DNA of 64,000 bases from an uncultured Mycoplasmatota bacterium (GTDB lineage: Bacteria; Bacillota_I; Bacilli_A; RF39; UBA660): assembly GCA_900547775.1 (NCBI GenBank), contig URHW01000004.1, positions 1 to 64,000 on the forward strand, in the 5' to 3' direction. A program made the translations under genes and the position numbers. The notes below the pieces were generated by a model. That model did no database searches. It was not told the origin of the DNA and saw nothing but the letters and a program-made list of their open reading frames with translations. Shown one piece after another: positions 1 to 9,065 of the stretch; positions within the stretch are counted from its first letter, which is position 1, and every line of letters begins with the position of its first letter.

Positions 1-60
1 ATATAATCATTACATAAACCATTACTCTTTTTTGTTTCTTTTTTATTTCTTCTTGATTCA
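1..60 (-). CDS. Start of an unidentified protein (cut by window edge)
   Basis: Only the first 20 codons are inside the window, read leftward from an ATG at 58-60. An AGAGG Shine-Dalgarno lies about 8 bases upstream. The fragment is strongly basic (Lys-rich, residues 6-12) and then turns hydrophobic (VMVYVMII), as in a protein with a short cytoplasmic tail before a first membrane segment. Nothing more can be said about its identity. Confidence 0.45.
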
Positions 61-144
61 TTTATTTTACCTCTACTTTCTATCATTAATTATACAAACC
101 TTCACTAATATTTTCAAGTATTTTTTTACGACAATTTTATTTGT

Positions 145-172
145 AAAAAAAGAGGCAATTTCTTGCCTCTTT
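145..172 (-). terminator. Rho-independent terminator of the NPKTG surface protein
   Basis: On the minus strand, an AAAGAGGCAA / TTGCCTCTTT hairpin with a short loop is followed by a run of T. It lies about 25 bases after the stop of the 196-2319 gene and ends that unit before the next minus-strand gene. Confidence 0.8.
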
Positions 173-195
173 ACTTTACCTTATTTTTACTCATA

Positions 196-2319
196 TTAAT
201 GATTAAATCGTTTTTTTAATACTACAACCGCACCACCAATGATTAATACAGAACCAGCTAATGTAATTACATAAGCCATTATATTATCACCAGTTTTAGG
301 GTTTTCAACAGATACAGGTGTATAGAAACTTAATTCAAATGTTGAAAAACTATTTGTTTCTAATACGATATATTTATCTTCACCTCTAGTTTTAATTTCA
401 TAACTCTTAGTATCAATAACTTTATCACCAGATTTATGAGTAACTTTTACATGAGTTTCAGTAACATTACTTGGTACAGGTAATTCAATCTTTACTGCTT
501 TAGTTAAAGCATCATTAGAAATAATTCCTTTTTCAGTACCATTAACACTATAATAAGGTTTAATATCATATACTAGAACATTCTTCACTTTATCATAACT
601 AGTTAAAGATGTTTTAATAGTAACTTCGATATTATCATTTTCAATAACACCTTCTAATTTAGAAAGATCTACAGACTCTGCAAGACCAGTCTTAGAATTA
701 TCTACTTTAACCTTAGATAAATCTTCAGCAACAGTTTTATCGACACCACCAGCTACTTCAATAGGTTTAGAAGTTTCAATAATACTTGCTACCTTTTCTA
801 ATGTAACCTTCATTTGAACTGATGCTCCAGGCATTGTAAATGTATTATCTTTAACTTCAATTTCTTTATTAGTATCTAAATTAACTAAAGAAATCTTTTT
901 AACGATATAACCAGCCTTAGGAGTATAGTTAAATTTAACTTCTGCTCCAGCCTTTACTGATTTAGCCTCTTTACCACCAGTAGTAAATGTCATTTCAATA
1001 TTTTCATTTTGTTCAAATAAAATATCATATAACTGAGTAGTTTTAGCATTTACCCTAACAAGTTTATTAGGCATTACAAACTTATTATCTTTAACAGTAA
1101 TCTTTTGATTATCAGATGTAGTAACTTCTACGCTATCTAATTCAAATGAACCCATAGTACTAATAGTTACTTCTTCACCAGGTTTAACATAATCTGTATT
1201 AACTTTACCATTAATTAATAAACCAGCGCCACTACCAATAATATTACTTACTGAGTATACTCCATCGGTTTTACTTTGAATATAACCATTTTTTAAATAT
1301 CCAACAATTTCATTTGCAAACTTTCCATACTCAATAGTAACATTATCGTTATCTAATAATTTAAATTTTGCATTAAAGATTCCACCATTAATAACAAGTG
1401 ATTTTAAAGCATTTTCTTGTTTATCAGTTGGTGGATAATGATAAATACTTAAACCTTTATTGCTATTAAATGTACCACCATTAATAACAATTTCCATGTT
1501 ACCAGCATAACCAGCATTATTCTCAATTTGAATAGCACTACCAGTTGAAATAATACCATTACCATAAAGTTCTCCAGTCTTAGGATCACCTACAGCAGTA
1601 AATACACCATCATTAATTACTAATTTACCACTTTTAATACCTATAACACTATTACCTTCAAACTCGCCACCATCAATATTCCAACTTCCTATACCAGCAG
1701 CATACATTGCTGTATCAGCACTAGATTTAATAACAGCAGTTTTACCGATATTAATAATTGGAGCATTCTCTAACTTACCATTATTTTGAATATTACCGTT
1801 AATTGTTATAGCACCAGCATTCTTATTAGTACTAATTATTGTACCATTAAAATTAACAACAGTTCCATAAGTAGGTACTGCCTTCTTGTTTACTTCACAA
1901 GGCCAAACAGTAATACCATAACGCTTAGTTTCAATTTTAACATCTTTTCCAACAGTTAAAGTTGCAAATGCTACAGCCTTACTATCAGCAGAACCATAAA
2001 CATAAATAGTAGCATTAGTATCTTCACGATCATCTTTAATTAAACCGTTACCCTTAAATTCAAGGCTTCCTTCAAACACATCAATGTATGCTTTTAAAGT
2101 AATCGTATTTCCGTTTAAGTCGATACTAATATTTTGACCTTTAACTGTTATATCATCTGTCAAAACAATATCATTTTGAAGCACTATATCTCCACCATTT
2201 TTAGTAGCAGCCTTTAGTTCTTCATTAGTTTTAACCTCTGTTTTAGCATATACAGCTGATGGTAAAAGTACTAATACACCTAACATGATAGTTAAAACAA
2301 TTTTTTTGAAATTCTTCAT
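196..2319 (-). CDS. Cell-wall anchored surface protein with NPKTG sorting signal
   Basis: A 707-residue secreted protein. It starts with a lipoprotein-free signal peptide (basic MKNFKK, hydrophobic core, likely cleavage after AVYA near residue 25). It ends with a sortase-type signal: NPKTG, a hydrophobic stretch and a basic tail (KKRFNH). Residues about 40-340 are rich in short Asn/Gly/Ile repeats such as 'INGGTF' and 'VINDGVF', which fits a right-handed parallel beta-helix. Residues about 355-510 hold two related modules each ending in a K-D-N-x-F-x-M-P motif, resembling small bacterial beta-sandwich repeats. The function is probably adhesion or surface display; the ligand is unknown. NPKTG rather than LPxTG is a variant sorting motif seen in low-GC Gram-positives. 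It is separated from rlmD by 87 bases and has its own terminator. Confidence 0.75.
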   Translation of the reverse strand: MKNFKKIVLTIMLGVLVLLPSAVYAKTEVKTNEELKAATKNGGDIVLQNDIVLTDDITVKGQNISIDLNGNTITLKAYIDVFEGSLEFKGNGLIKDDREDTNATIYVYGSADSKAVAFATLTVGKDVKIETKRYGITVWPCEVNKKAVPTYGTVVNFNGTIISTNKNAGAITINGNIQNNGKLENAPIINIGKTAVIKSSADTAMYAAGIGSWNIDGGEFEGNSVIGIKSGKLVINDGVFTAVGDPKTGELYGNGIISTGSAIQIENNAGYAGNMEIVINGGTFNSNKGLSIYHYPPTDKQENALKSLVINGGIFNAKFKLLDNDNVTIEYGKFANEIVGYLKNGYIQSKTDGVYSVSNIIGSGAGLLINGKVNTDYVKPGEEVTISTMGSFELDSVEVTTSDNQKITVKDNKFVMPNKLVRVNAKTTQLYDILFEQNENIEMTFTTGGKEAKSVKAGAEVKFNYTPKAGYIVKKISLVNLDTNKEIEVKDNTFTMPGASVQMKVTLEKVASIIETSKPIEVAGGVDKTVAEDLSKVKVDNSKTGLAESVDLSKLEGVIENDNIEVTIKTSLTSYDKVKNVLVYDIKPYYSVNGTEKGIISNDALTKAVKIELPVPSNVTETHVKVTHKSGDKVIDTKSYEIKTRGEDKYIVLETNSFSTFELSFYTPVSVENPKTGDNIMAYVITLAGSVLIIGGAVVVLKKRFNH

Positions 2320-2406
2320 TCCTTACCTTCTATAGCAGCAAAATCATATAAATACAAGACATTAATATCTTAATTAAAATATTTTTACTAAAAAAATACA
2401 CATAAT

Positions 2407-3594
2407 TTATTTAAGCTTTAACACACATAAACATTCCATATGCTTTGTCTTAGGAAACATATCTAAGTAATAAACATCATTAACTTCATAAATATCTTTT
2501 AAAATACTTAAATCTCTCACAAGTGTAAAAGGATTACATGACATATAAATTAGATTTCTACTTTTATAATTAATTAAAAAATCAAGTGTCTTTTTATTAA
2601 GTCCCGCTCTAGGAGGATCAATTATAATAGTATCTATTTTATCATTAATCTTACTTATTACTTCAGCACTACCAAGCATATACTTATTATCTTGTTTATT
2701 AATCTTAGCATTATAAATTGCATCTATTACGGCCTCTTTAACAATCTCAATACCATATAATTTATCTTTCTTAAGCGGTATTCCTAAAGTACCAACACCA
2801 CAATAAAGATCTGCAACCACCACATAACTATTTTCTCTTAAAATATCTATAACCTTACCTAATATATCTAAATTAACTTGAAAGAAAGAATTAACATTAA
2901 CTTTATAAAAATAATTATGAACTCTTTCAATAAAGAAATCTTCTCCATAAATAACTCTATCATTAAGAATAATACCAACTAACTTAACACTTTCTTTTAT
3001 TTTAAGAATATCTATCTTAGCTTCATCACTAGTATCTATCTTAATAATAACTTCACCATTAAAATTAGAACGAATTAAAATATTACCTTCTCTAAACTTT
3101 AAATAATCTTTTAACTTAAATACACTTCTAATCGCATCACTAGCAAGTAAACAATCATCTATCTTTACAAACTCATGTGTCTCTTCCCTATAAAAACCAA
3201 ATTCATAGTTCTTTACTTTTAAACTTAACTTATTTCTATAACAAACATCTTTATCAGACATTACTTTTTTTACATGTACTTCTAATCCTGCTTTTCTCTT
3301 TAGAATATCCTCTAAAGCACTAGCCTTCATCTCACTCTCATCACTATGACTTACATGCATATAAGCGCATCCTCCGCATTCATTAAAATAAGGACAAGCA
3401 CTTTCTATTCTTTTATTACTTCTAGTTATTACATCTACTAGTTCACACTCATAATAACTTTTCTTATCACTAATAACTTTTACACTTACTTCTTCTCCAG
3501 GTAACGCACCACAAACAAAGGCTACCTTACCATCAATGTAGCCTATACCTTTACCATCATAACTTAATCTATCTATCTTAATACTTGTAATCAT
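2407..3594 (-). CDS. rlmD: 23S rRNA (uracil-5-)-methyltransferase, RlmD/RumA family
   Basis: A 395-residue enzyme that transfers a methyl group from SAM to C5 of a uracil in 23S rRNA. An N-terminal TRAM RNA-binding domain (about 1-60) is followed by a Cys cluster of the [4Fe-4S] type (CPYFNECGGC near residue 66), then a SAM-binding Rossmann domain with DLYCGVGTLG near 263. The catalytic Cys lies in SCNPFTLVRDL near 351. The length is slightly below E. coli RumA. Gram-positive members can modify U747, U1939 or both, so the exact target is uncertain. Its start overlaps the end of the upstream pseudouridine synthase by 17 bases, so the two are probably co-transcribed and translationally coupled. 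Confidence 0.85.
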   Translation of the reverse strand: MITSIKIDRLSYDGKGIGYIDGKVAFVCGALPGEEVSVKVISDKKSYYECELVDVITRSNKRIESACPYFNECGGCAYMHVSHSDESEMKASALEDILKRKAGLEVHVKKVMSDKDVCYRNKLSLKVKNYEFGFYREETHEFVKIDDCLLASDAIRSVFKLKDYLKFREGNILIRSNFNGEVIIKIDTSDEAKIDILKIKESVKLVGIILNDRVIYGEDFFIERVHNYFYKVNVNSFFQVNLDILGKVIDILRENSYVVVADLYCGVGTLGIPLKKDKLYGIEIVKEAVIDAIYNAKINKQDNKYMLGSAEVISKINDKIDTIIIDPPRAGLNKKTLDFLINYKSRNLIYMSCNPFTLVRDLSILKDIYEVNDVYYLDMFPKTKHMECLCVLKLK

Positions 3595-4291
3595 AAAGTT
3601 TCTTCACTTCTTTAATAGATAACTCTCTATAATCCCCACTCTTCATCTTAGAAACATCTAAGAATCCATAAGAAACTCTAGATAACTTATCAACTAAATA
3701 TCCTAACTCTTTAAATACTCTCTTAACAATATGATTGCGTCCTTCAGTTATAGTAATCTCAACAATCGAATAATCTTTATCAGAATCATTTTTCTTAATC
3801 TTAACTCTAGTTGGTTTGCACATTACACCATCAACCATAACGCCCTTTTCTAAAGTCTTTAAATCATTAATTGCAAAACACTTATTTAACTTAGCAACAT
3901 ACTTCTTAGGCACACCATTACTAGGATGCATTAAAATATTAGCAAGTTCTCCATCATTAGTTAAAATAATTAAACCAGTTGTATCATAATCAAGTCTACC
4001 TATTGGATAAATTCTCTTATTAGTACTAATTAAATCAGTTACAGTTACCCTATTATGCTCATCACTAACTGAGCAAATAACACTTCTAGGTTTATTAAGC
4101 AAAAAGTAAACATACTCCTCTTTTTCTAAATGCACTCCGTTAACAACAATATCATCATTACCACTAACTTTAGTACCAAGTTCTGTAACAATCTTACCAT
4201 TAACATAAACCTTTCCAGCTTTAATTAACTCTTCAGCCTTTCTTCTTGAAGTATAACCAGAAGCAGCAATAACTTTTTGTAAACGTTCCAT
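3578..4291 (-). CDS. rluB: Pseudouridine synthase RluB/RsuA family
   Basis: A 237-residue pseudouridine synthase expected to isomerise a uridine in large-subunit rRNA. An S4-type RNA-binding domain is at the N terminus (ERLQKVIAASGYTSRRKAEE). The catalytic module carries the RsuA-family motif GRLDYDTTGL with the active-site Asp near residue 100. I chose ATG at 4291 because AGGTG lies 6 bases upstream; GTG and ATG codons just before it are too close to the ribosome site. It follows spmB closely, and rluB next to spmA/spmB and dacB is the familiar Bacillus order. Small or large subunit specificity (RsuA versus RluB) cannot be settled by eye. Confidence 0.85.
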   Translation of the reverse strand: MERLQKVIAASGYTSRRKAEELIKAGKVYVNGKIVTELGTKVSGNDDIVVNGVHLEKEEYVYFLLNKPRSVICSVSDEHNRVTVTDLISTNKRIYPIGRLDYDTTGLIILTNDGELANILMHPSNGVPKKYVAKLNKCFAINDLKTLEKGVMVDGVMCKPTRVKIKKNDSDKDYSIVEITITEGRNHIVKRVFKELGYLVDKLSRVSYGFLDVSKMKSGDYRELSIKEVKKLYDYKY

Positions 4292-4314
4292 ATACATCAC
4301 CTATAGTTATTTTA

Positions 4315-4839
4315 TCATAAACCAAAGAATAAATATACTAAAATAAATGATGCGATAATACCAATTAGATCAGCAAATAGACCAGCTTTTAGAGCATATC
4401 TACTTTTAGTAATGCCAACACTTCCAAAGTATAGAGCGATAACGTATAGGGTTGTATCACTGGAGCCTTGAATAATACTAGCTAGATAACCCATTATACT
4501 GTCTGGACCATATTTTTCAAATATGTTTGCCATTATTCCCAAGGTAGATGTGCCACTGATGCTTCTTAAAAAACACATAGGAAGAATTTCACTAGTTAGT
4601 CCCATTTTAGTTAGAACTGGGCTTAAAAAAGATAAGGCGTCACTTATGAAGCCGCTTTTAATAAAGATATTAACAGCAAAGATCATTGCAAAAATATTAG
4701 GAGCTATTTTAAAAGTCATGATAAGGCCTTCTTTAGCACCATCAATAAATTTATCATAGATATTAACATGTTTTATAAATGCTGTTATTATTATTGATAA
4801 GACGATAAGTGGTATAATGATAAGACTAATGGTTTCCAT
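4315..4839 (-). CDS. spmB: Spore maturation protein B
   Basis: A 174-residue membrane protein of the SpmB family (nucleoside-recognition/Gate fold). It has several hydrophobic helices and family-like stretches such as SGTSTLGIMANIFEKYGPDS and GSSDTTLYVIALYFGSVG. In Bacillus, SpmA and SpmB are needed for proper dehydration of the spore core. The gene overlaps spmA by 14 bases, so translation is probably coupled, and the pair sits directly downstream of a dacB-like gene as in Bacillus. Confidence 0.9.
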   Translation of the reverse strand: METISLIIIPLIVLSIIITAFIKHVNIYDKFIDGAKEGLIMTFKIAPNIFAMIFAVNIFIKSGFISDALSFLSPVLTKMGLTSEILPMCFLRSISGTSTLGIMANIFEKYGPDSIMGYLASIIQGSSDTTLYVIALYFGSVGITKSRYALKAGLFADLIGIIASFILVYLFFGL

Positions 4840-5410
4840 GTTTTCTCCTTATGATGTAGTCTAGAGTAAGCCCGCCAATTGTAGAGCATGTAGTAGCAAT
4901 GATGCAGTATGGTAATACTACTGATGGATTAATACTTCCATAGAAGAGTCTTAATGATATTATGGTTGTTGGCACAATAGTTACTCCACTAGTGTTTAAT
5001 ACTAAAAAGGTTATCATGGCTTCACTGGCAGTTTTTTTATCTTTATTTAATTTTTGAAGGCTTTCCATAGCTTTTAGACCAAATGGAGTTGCAGCGCTAC
5101 CTAAGCCAGCCATATTTGCAGCTATGTTACTTGCAATAAAACCAAGTGATTCATCACCATCTGGAACGCTAGGAAATATTTTTTTTAAAATTGGCGTCAT
5201 TATTTTGGATATCCAGGAAATAATACCTGCTTCTTCAGCTATTTTCATAAGTCCCATCCAAATTACTAGAAGTGGTAACATAGAGATAATTAAATCTAAA
5301 GCACTTTTACCACTTAATAAAACCTCATTATTGATGGTGCAAAAGTCTTTATTAATAAAACTATAGATTATACCAACAATTATAAATATTCCCCAAATAA
5401 TGTTTACCAT
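4826..5410 (-). CDS. spmA: Spore maturation protein A
   Basis: A 194-residue integral membrane protein matching SpmA in length and layout. Hydrophobic segments occur near residues 1-20, 40-60 and 130-180. The conserved core reads ASNIAANMAGLGSAATPFGL, followed by a LVLNTSGVTIVPTTIISLR stretch. It overlaps spmB at one end and the upstream carboxypeptidase by 7 bases at the other, so dacB-spmA-spmB is one operon. Its presence suggests a sporulating or recently sporulating lineage. Confidence 0.9.
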   Translation of the reverse strand: MVNIIWGIFIIVGIIYSFINKDFCTINNEVLLSGKSALDLIISMLPLLVIWMGLMKIAEEAGIISWISKIMTPILKKIFPSVPDGDESLGFIASNIAANMAGLGSAATPFGLKAMESLQKLNKDKKTASEAMITFLVLNTSGVTIVPTTIISLRLFYGSINPSVVLPYCIIATTCSTIGGLTLDYIIRRKHGNH

Positions 5411-6462
5411 AATTCTTTTAACCTTTTAATAAGTCTTTGCCAGAAGTTAAGTTTAACTTCTTCTTTTTGAGGTTTATCTTTAATATAAATGTCTTCACTA
5501 AAATACTCTTTACCATCTAAACTAACACTAATTTTACCAATTACTTTAGAAGCACTGTTATCATAATAACTTATTTCTTTTTTGATACGTTTATATTCAT
5601 CTTTAGTTAAACTCATTTTAAATGATTTATCTACATAACTATTATCGTATTTGGTTTCAAGATAACCTTCACTTACAAGTTCATACTTTTTTAGTACACC
5701 AAAATACTTCTCATATAAATCTTTATGATCACCAAAGTCATTGCCATCATTAAATGTAACTACTGTTAGATTAACTCCATCTTTACTAGCATTAGTAACA
5801 AGGGTTCTTCTAGCTCTTTCGGTAAATCCCGTTTTACCACCAACACAATATTTATAACTTGATAATAACTTATTTTTATTATGCCAAACATAAGTCTTTA
5901 AATCGGTTTTAACAGTGATGTCTTTTGTACCAACTATTTTTTTATATAATGAGTTATTAATTGCATAACTAGAAAGTAATGCCATATCATATACTGTACT
6001 TATATTTGCATTATCTCCATCTTCTAGTCCTGAACTATTTACAAAATTAGTATTATTCATGCCTAAATCTTTTGCTTTATTATTCATTAGAAAAGCAAAG
6101 CCTTCCATTGATCCAGCAACATGATAAGCAAGAGCGATTGCTGCGTCATTACCACTTCTAAGCATAAGCCCATATAATAAATCTAAAACACTTATCTTTT
6201 CACCAACACTTACATAAATACCACTACCAAAACTTTTTAGAACTTCTTCACCTATCGTAATATTTTTATTAACATTAGAAGTTTCAATAACAACCGTACT
6301 AGTCATTATTTTAGTAATAGAAGCTATTAAACTTTTTTTATTAATATTACTACCTTCTAGAACCCTATTATTATCACTATCCATAACAATATAAGAACTA
6401 GCACTAATTGCTTTAACATTTAATGGAATAACTATAATTAAAAGTAATATTATCTTTTTCAT
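5404..6462 (-). CDS. dacB: D-alanyl-D-alanine carboxypeptidase (DacB/DacF type)
   Basis: A penicillin-binding protein (peptidase S11) that trims the terminal D-Ala from peptidoglycan stem peptides outside the membrane. A signal peptide starts at ATG 6462 (MKKIILLLIIVIPLN). All three active-site motifs are present: SxxK as SITK, SxN as SGN in RSGNDAAIAL, and KTG as GGKTGFT. A C-terminal extension and a basic amphipathic tail (RLIKRLKELW) could hold it to the membrane. The ribosome site is weak. Longer in-frame starts (6480, 6504) would lie inside the terminator of the preceding gene, so 6462 is preferred. Position before spmA/spmB supports a role in spore cortex. Confidence 0.85.
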   Translation of the reverse strand: MKKIILLLIIVIPLNVKAISASSYIVMDSDNNRVLEGSNINKKSLIASITKIMTSTVVIETSNVNKNITIGEEVLKSFGSGIYVSVGEKISVLDLLYGLMLRSGNDAAIALAYHVAGSMEGFAFLMNNKAKDLGMNNTNFVNSSGLEDGDNANISTVYDMALLSSYAINNSLYKKIVGTKDITVKTDLKTYVWHNKNKLLSSYKYCVGGKTGFTERARRTLVTNASKDGVNLTVVTFNDGNDFGDHKDLYEKYFGVLKKYELVSEGYLETKYDNSYVDKSFKMSLTKDEYKRIKKEISYYDNSASKVIGKISVSLDGKEYFSEDIYIKDKPQKEEVKLNFWQRLIKRLKELW

Positions 6463-6480
6463 AATAAAAATATATTCCAT

Positions 6481-6510
6481 AAAAAAAGATGTATGACTAA
6501 ACATACACCT
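6481..6510 (-). terminator. Terminator after the 6.5 kb lectin-like gene
   Basis: The minus strand shows an AGGTGTATG / CATACATCT hairpin followed by seven T. It overlaps the stop of the surface protein and leaves almost no leader for dacB, whose promoter must lie in or beside it or whose expression depends on read-through. Confidence 0.75.
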
Positions 6511-8383
6511 ATTTTACAACGTAAGGATCTTCTGAGGTGCCAGAGCCAGTTACTTCAACATTAGATGCAAGAGAAATTGATGGTCTCAAACCGATAACGG
6601 AACCAGCATAACTATAGAAAAGTTTTCCTGAACTGATGGCCCATAAGTAAGTATTAGAACCGAAATAACTAGGAGATAATGACCACCATACAGTAGTTCC
6701 TGTATTCTCATATATATACGTAGAACGATTATAAGTATTATAAATAGAGCCAGAAAATGCTATTTCGTCTGCAGTTAATAAGCCTATTTTATAGGTTAGA
6801 TTTCCATTACCATTTGTTGTATCACTTACAGTAAATTTAGATAACTTCCCTCCATTATTATCGTCTAGACATTTTAGCGTTGGTATTTTAGTAGAAACTA
6901 ATCTGATACGCACGTCATAATTTGTAAGATCAGTTCCATATCCATGACCACTAGAAATACTTTTATCATTGCACCATATTGTATCTGCTAGTTTACTTTC
7001 ATATTCAGTTAAATTATTTTTATACCAAGTTTCTAAATTTGTAAGGATTGTACTTTTATTTGTATTTGCATGCGTGCTTGCATAATCACTTGCACCAGTT
7101 GTTCCATACATAAAACCAATATATGCGTTATCGTCATAACTTGAATTAAATGCAGTTTTATACGAATTTTCAGAATACCTTGCAAAAGCTGCTGTTTTAC
7201 TATTATTTGATGCAGAGCAAGGATTAGAAACATTAGATATATTATCATTATGGAGTACAAGTTTAATAGAACCATCACCAGTTATTCTTACTATTCTCCA
7301 ACACTTATTTGCAAACTGTACGTAATTATTATTTATAGCACCTCTAAAATAATAACTAGTTCCATAATCATCTTCAGCGCTTGCTAAAATTGCCTCTGTT
7401 GTATTTTTATTGGAAGTTAATTTCTTATATACAAAACTATCTGATGTAGCACTTACTACATAATATACACTGTCTAAATTAGTTGTAGTCTGCATATCTC
7501 CTGCTGTACTTGAGCCTGTATCTGATAAATTCTGACTAGTCAAATATTTACCAACTAAACTTGAATATGAATTAGCATATGTATTATTTGTTACTGCTGT
7601 TCCGGTTAAATCAAACTTCGTACCATTTGCTGTCCACCCTGTACCATATGTTACATAATATGCTTGATATGCTGATGATACAGATGAAGTTTCACTTTCT
7701 GTGTCATCCAAAGTATATGCACTAACTTCACTACCAGGCACTGTTAAAGGCTCTACTACTTTATTATCAGCAAGTATCGCTTCGTTAAGTGGCATTCCAT
7801 CAGATGCTTCACCAATAACTACTATCTTACCCTCCCATGATTTACCTAATCCTTGATCTAGTGTTACATTTTCATCCATCCAAAGTCTTAAATCAAAACT
7901 CTTCTCTTCATTAGCTTGTAACCCTGTATTAACAATTATATACCCTTTTCTATTATTATCTAAATCTGTTAACTTCTTACTACCTAGTACTATAGACTGT
8001 CCATCAGTAGTTCCTTTAGGTGATATATTAACCTTAATATAATTATCATCTAAATATTTTGTTCCTAAATTACCTCTATGTTCACTATCAATTGTAATAT
8101 ATAGTCTTATATAGCTACTACAATTATTTTTAAGTGTAAAAGTAAATGGCGTTCCTTTCAATCCTTCACTATCAACTACTGGATAAGCATTCTCTAAAAC
8201 AATCTTTTCAGTGTTTTCAGTTAAACTAGTATCAAAACAAGTCCTTGATACAAGAGTATTATTATCACTTTGTTTTAAAAACAATTGAAAAAATGCATAT
8301 GATACACCAATAATACATATCACAGTAACTAAAAGAGAAAAATAAATCCTAATCTTCTTTTTATCTTTAATAATTTCTTCCAT
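6509..8383 (-). CDS. Anchored surface protein with C-type-lectin-like domain (paralogue 1, AT-rich end)
   Basis: A 624-residue protein. Residues about 12-33 form a hydrophobic anchor or SipW-like signal ending in VSYAFFQLF. A beta-sandwich-like domain follows (about 40-195, with CSSYIRLYITID), then a Ser/Thr-rich linker, then a C-terminal domain (about 340-624). The last domain carries FRGAINNNYVQFANKCWRIV, a conserved Cys set (NKCW, NPC, WCND, LKC) and a WWSLSP...GLRPSISL end, reminiscent of C-type-lectin/FGE-like folds. It closes with the GSGTSEDPY motif shared by five proteins here. Unlike three paralogues, its WWSLSP-to-RPSISL segment (about 6570-6690) keeps normal AT-rich codons. Probable adhesin; the ligand is unknown. 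Confidence 0.7.
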   Translation of the reverse strand: MEEIIKDKKKIRIYFSLLVTVICIIGVSYAFFQLFLKQSDNNTLVSRTCFDTSLTENTEKIVLENAYPVVDSEGLKGTPFTFTLKNNCSSYIRLYITIDSEHRGNLGTKYLDDNYIKVNISPKGTTDGQSIVLGSKKLTDLDNNRKGYIIVNTGLQANEEKSFDLRLWMDENVTLDQGLGKSWEGKIVVIGEASDGMPLNEAILADNKVVEPLTVPGSEVSAYTLDDTESETSSVSSAYQAYYVTYGTGWTANGTKFDLTGTAVTNNTYANSYSSLVGKYLTSQNLSDTGSSTAGDMQTTTNLDSVYYVVSATSDSFVYKKLTSNKNTTEAILASAEDDYGTSYYFRGAINNNYVQFANKCWRIVRITGDGSIKLVLHNDNISNVSNPCSASNNSKTAAFARYSENSYKTAFNSSYDDNAYIGFMYGTTGASDYASTHANTNKSTILTNLETWYKNNLTEYESKLADTIWCNDKSISSGHGYGTDLTNYDVRIRLVSTKIPTLKCLDDNNGGKLSKFTVSDTTNGNGNLTYKIGLLTADEIAFSGSIYNTYNRSTYIYENTGTTVWWSLSPSYFGSNTYLWAISSGKLFYSYAGSVIGLRPSISLASNVEVTGSGTSEDPYVVK

Positions 8384-8431
8384 CCTTTTACCCTACTTTC
8401 ATAAAATTATTATATCAAATTATTAATAATT

Positions 8432-8471
8432 AAAAAAGAAGAAATACAATTTAATTCTTCTGTATTTCTTC
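8432..8471 (-). terminator. Terminator of the RloA/RloB pair
   Basis: A perfect GAAGAAATACA / TGTATTTCTTC hairpin precedes six T on the minus strand. It overlaps the last codons of the RloB-like gene. Confidence 0.8.
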
Positions 8472-9065
8472 AATTATTTTATAAACTTCCGTATAAGGAT
8501 TAGTTTCAACCGTCTGTAGTATTCTTCCATTTTCTAATTGAAATTTTTCTAATCTTTTAGCATTAACAATTGCTTTATTTGTATTATTGCAAATCAAAGG
8601 ATAAATATCATAACTTTTATTATAACCAGCACAATGTTTTTTTAATTCTTCTATTACTTCATCATTACTGGAATATTGCGCCGTAGAATAACGATAATGC
8701 AATAAAAACCAAACCTCTACACAAGGTGCTGATACTATAGGAATAATATTATTTTCCTTTGCTAATCTTATTGCTTCACATATTTGTGAATTTTTTTCTG
8801 GCTTAACATCCGTATCAAACATACAAAATGCTCTGTCATCACCAGTTAAGTCTAAAGATTCTTCTTTAACTTTTGCTATAGTATGCTCCACTAAACTAAT
8901 TGGATCAGTATCATTACCAGGAACTTTTCTAATCACATAATTATTATCTCTTCCATTATAATTTCCTAAGTAGATATCTTCTGTTTTATTTTTACCTTCA
9001 TAAGAAACTAATATTGCTCTTTTTGATATTCTGTTTTTTCTATTTCTCTGCCTATCACTACTCAT
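8451..9065 (-). CDS. RloB/AbiLii-like protein (putative defence partner)
   Basis: A 204-residue protein of the RloB family. It has a basic N terminus, an ILVSYEGKNKTEDIYL motif and an acidic FCMFDTDVKP segment. A PIVSAPCVEVWFLLHYRY stretch follows. These acidic motifs fit the Toprim-like nuclease fold proposed for RloB. It overlaps the ATPase gene by 4 bases (ATGA), so the two proteins are made together. The pairing of an AAA_15 ATPase with RloB corresponds to RloA/RloB and to the lactococcal AbiL phage-abortive-infection system. Function here is inferred from the pairing. Confidence 0.75.
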   Translation of the reverse strand: MSSDRQRNRKNRISKRAILVSYEGKNKTEDIYLGNYNGRDNNYVIRKVPGNDTDPISLVEHTIAKVKEESLDLTGDDRAFCMFDTDVKPEKNSQICEAIRLAKENNIIPIVSAPCVEVWFLLHYRYSTAQYSSNDEVIEELKKHCAGYNKSYDIYPLICNNTNKAIVNAKRLEKFQLENGRILQTVETNPYTEVYKIIEEIQKN

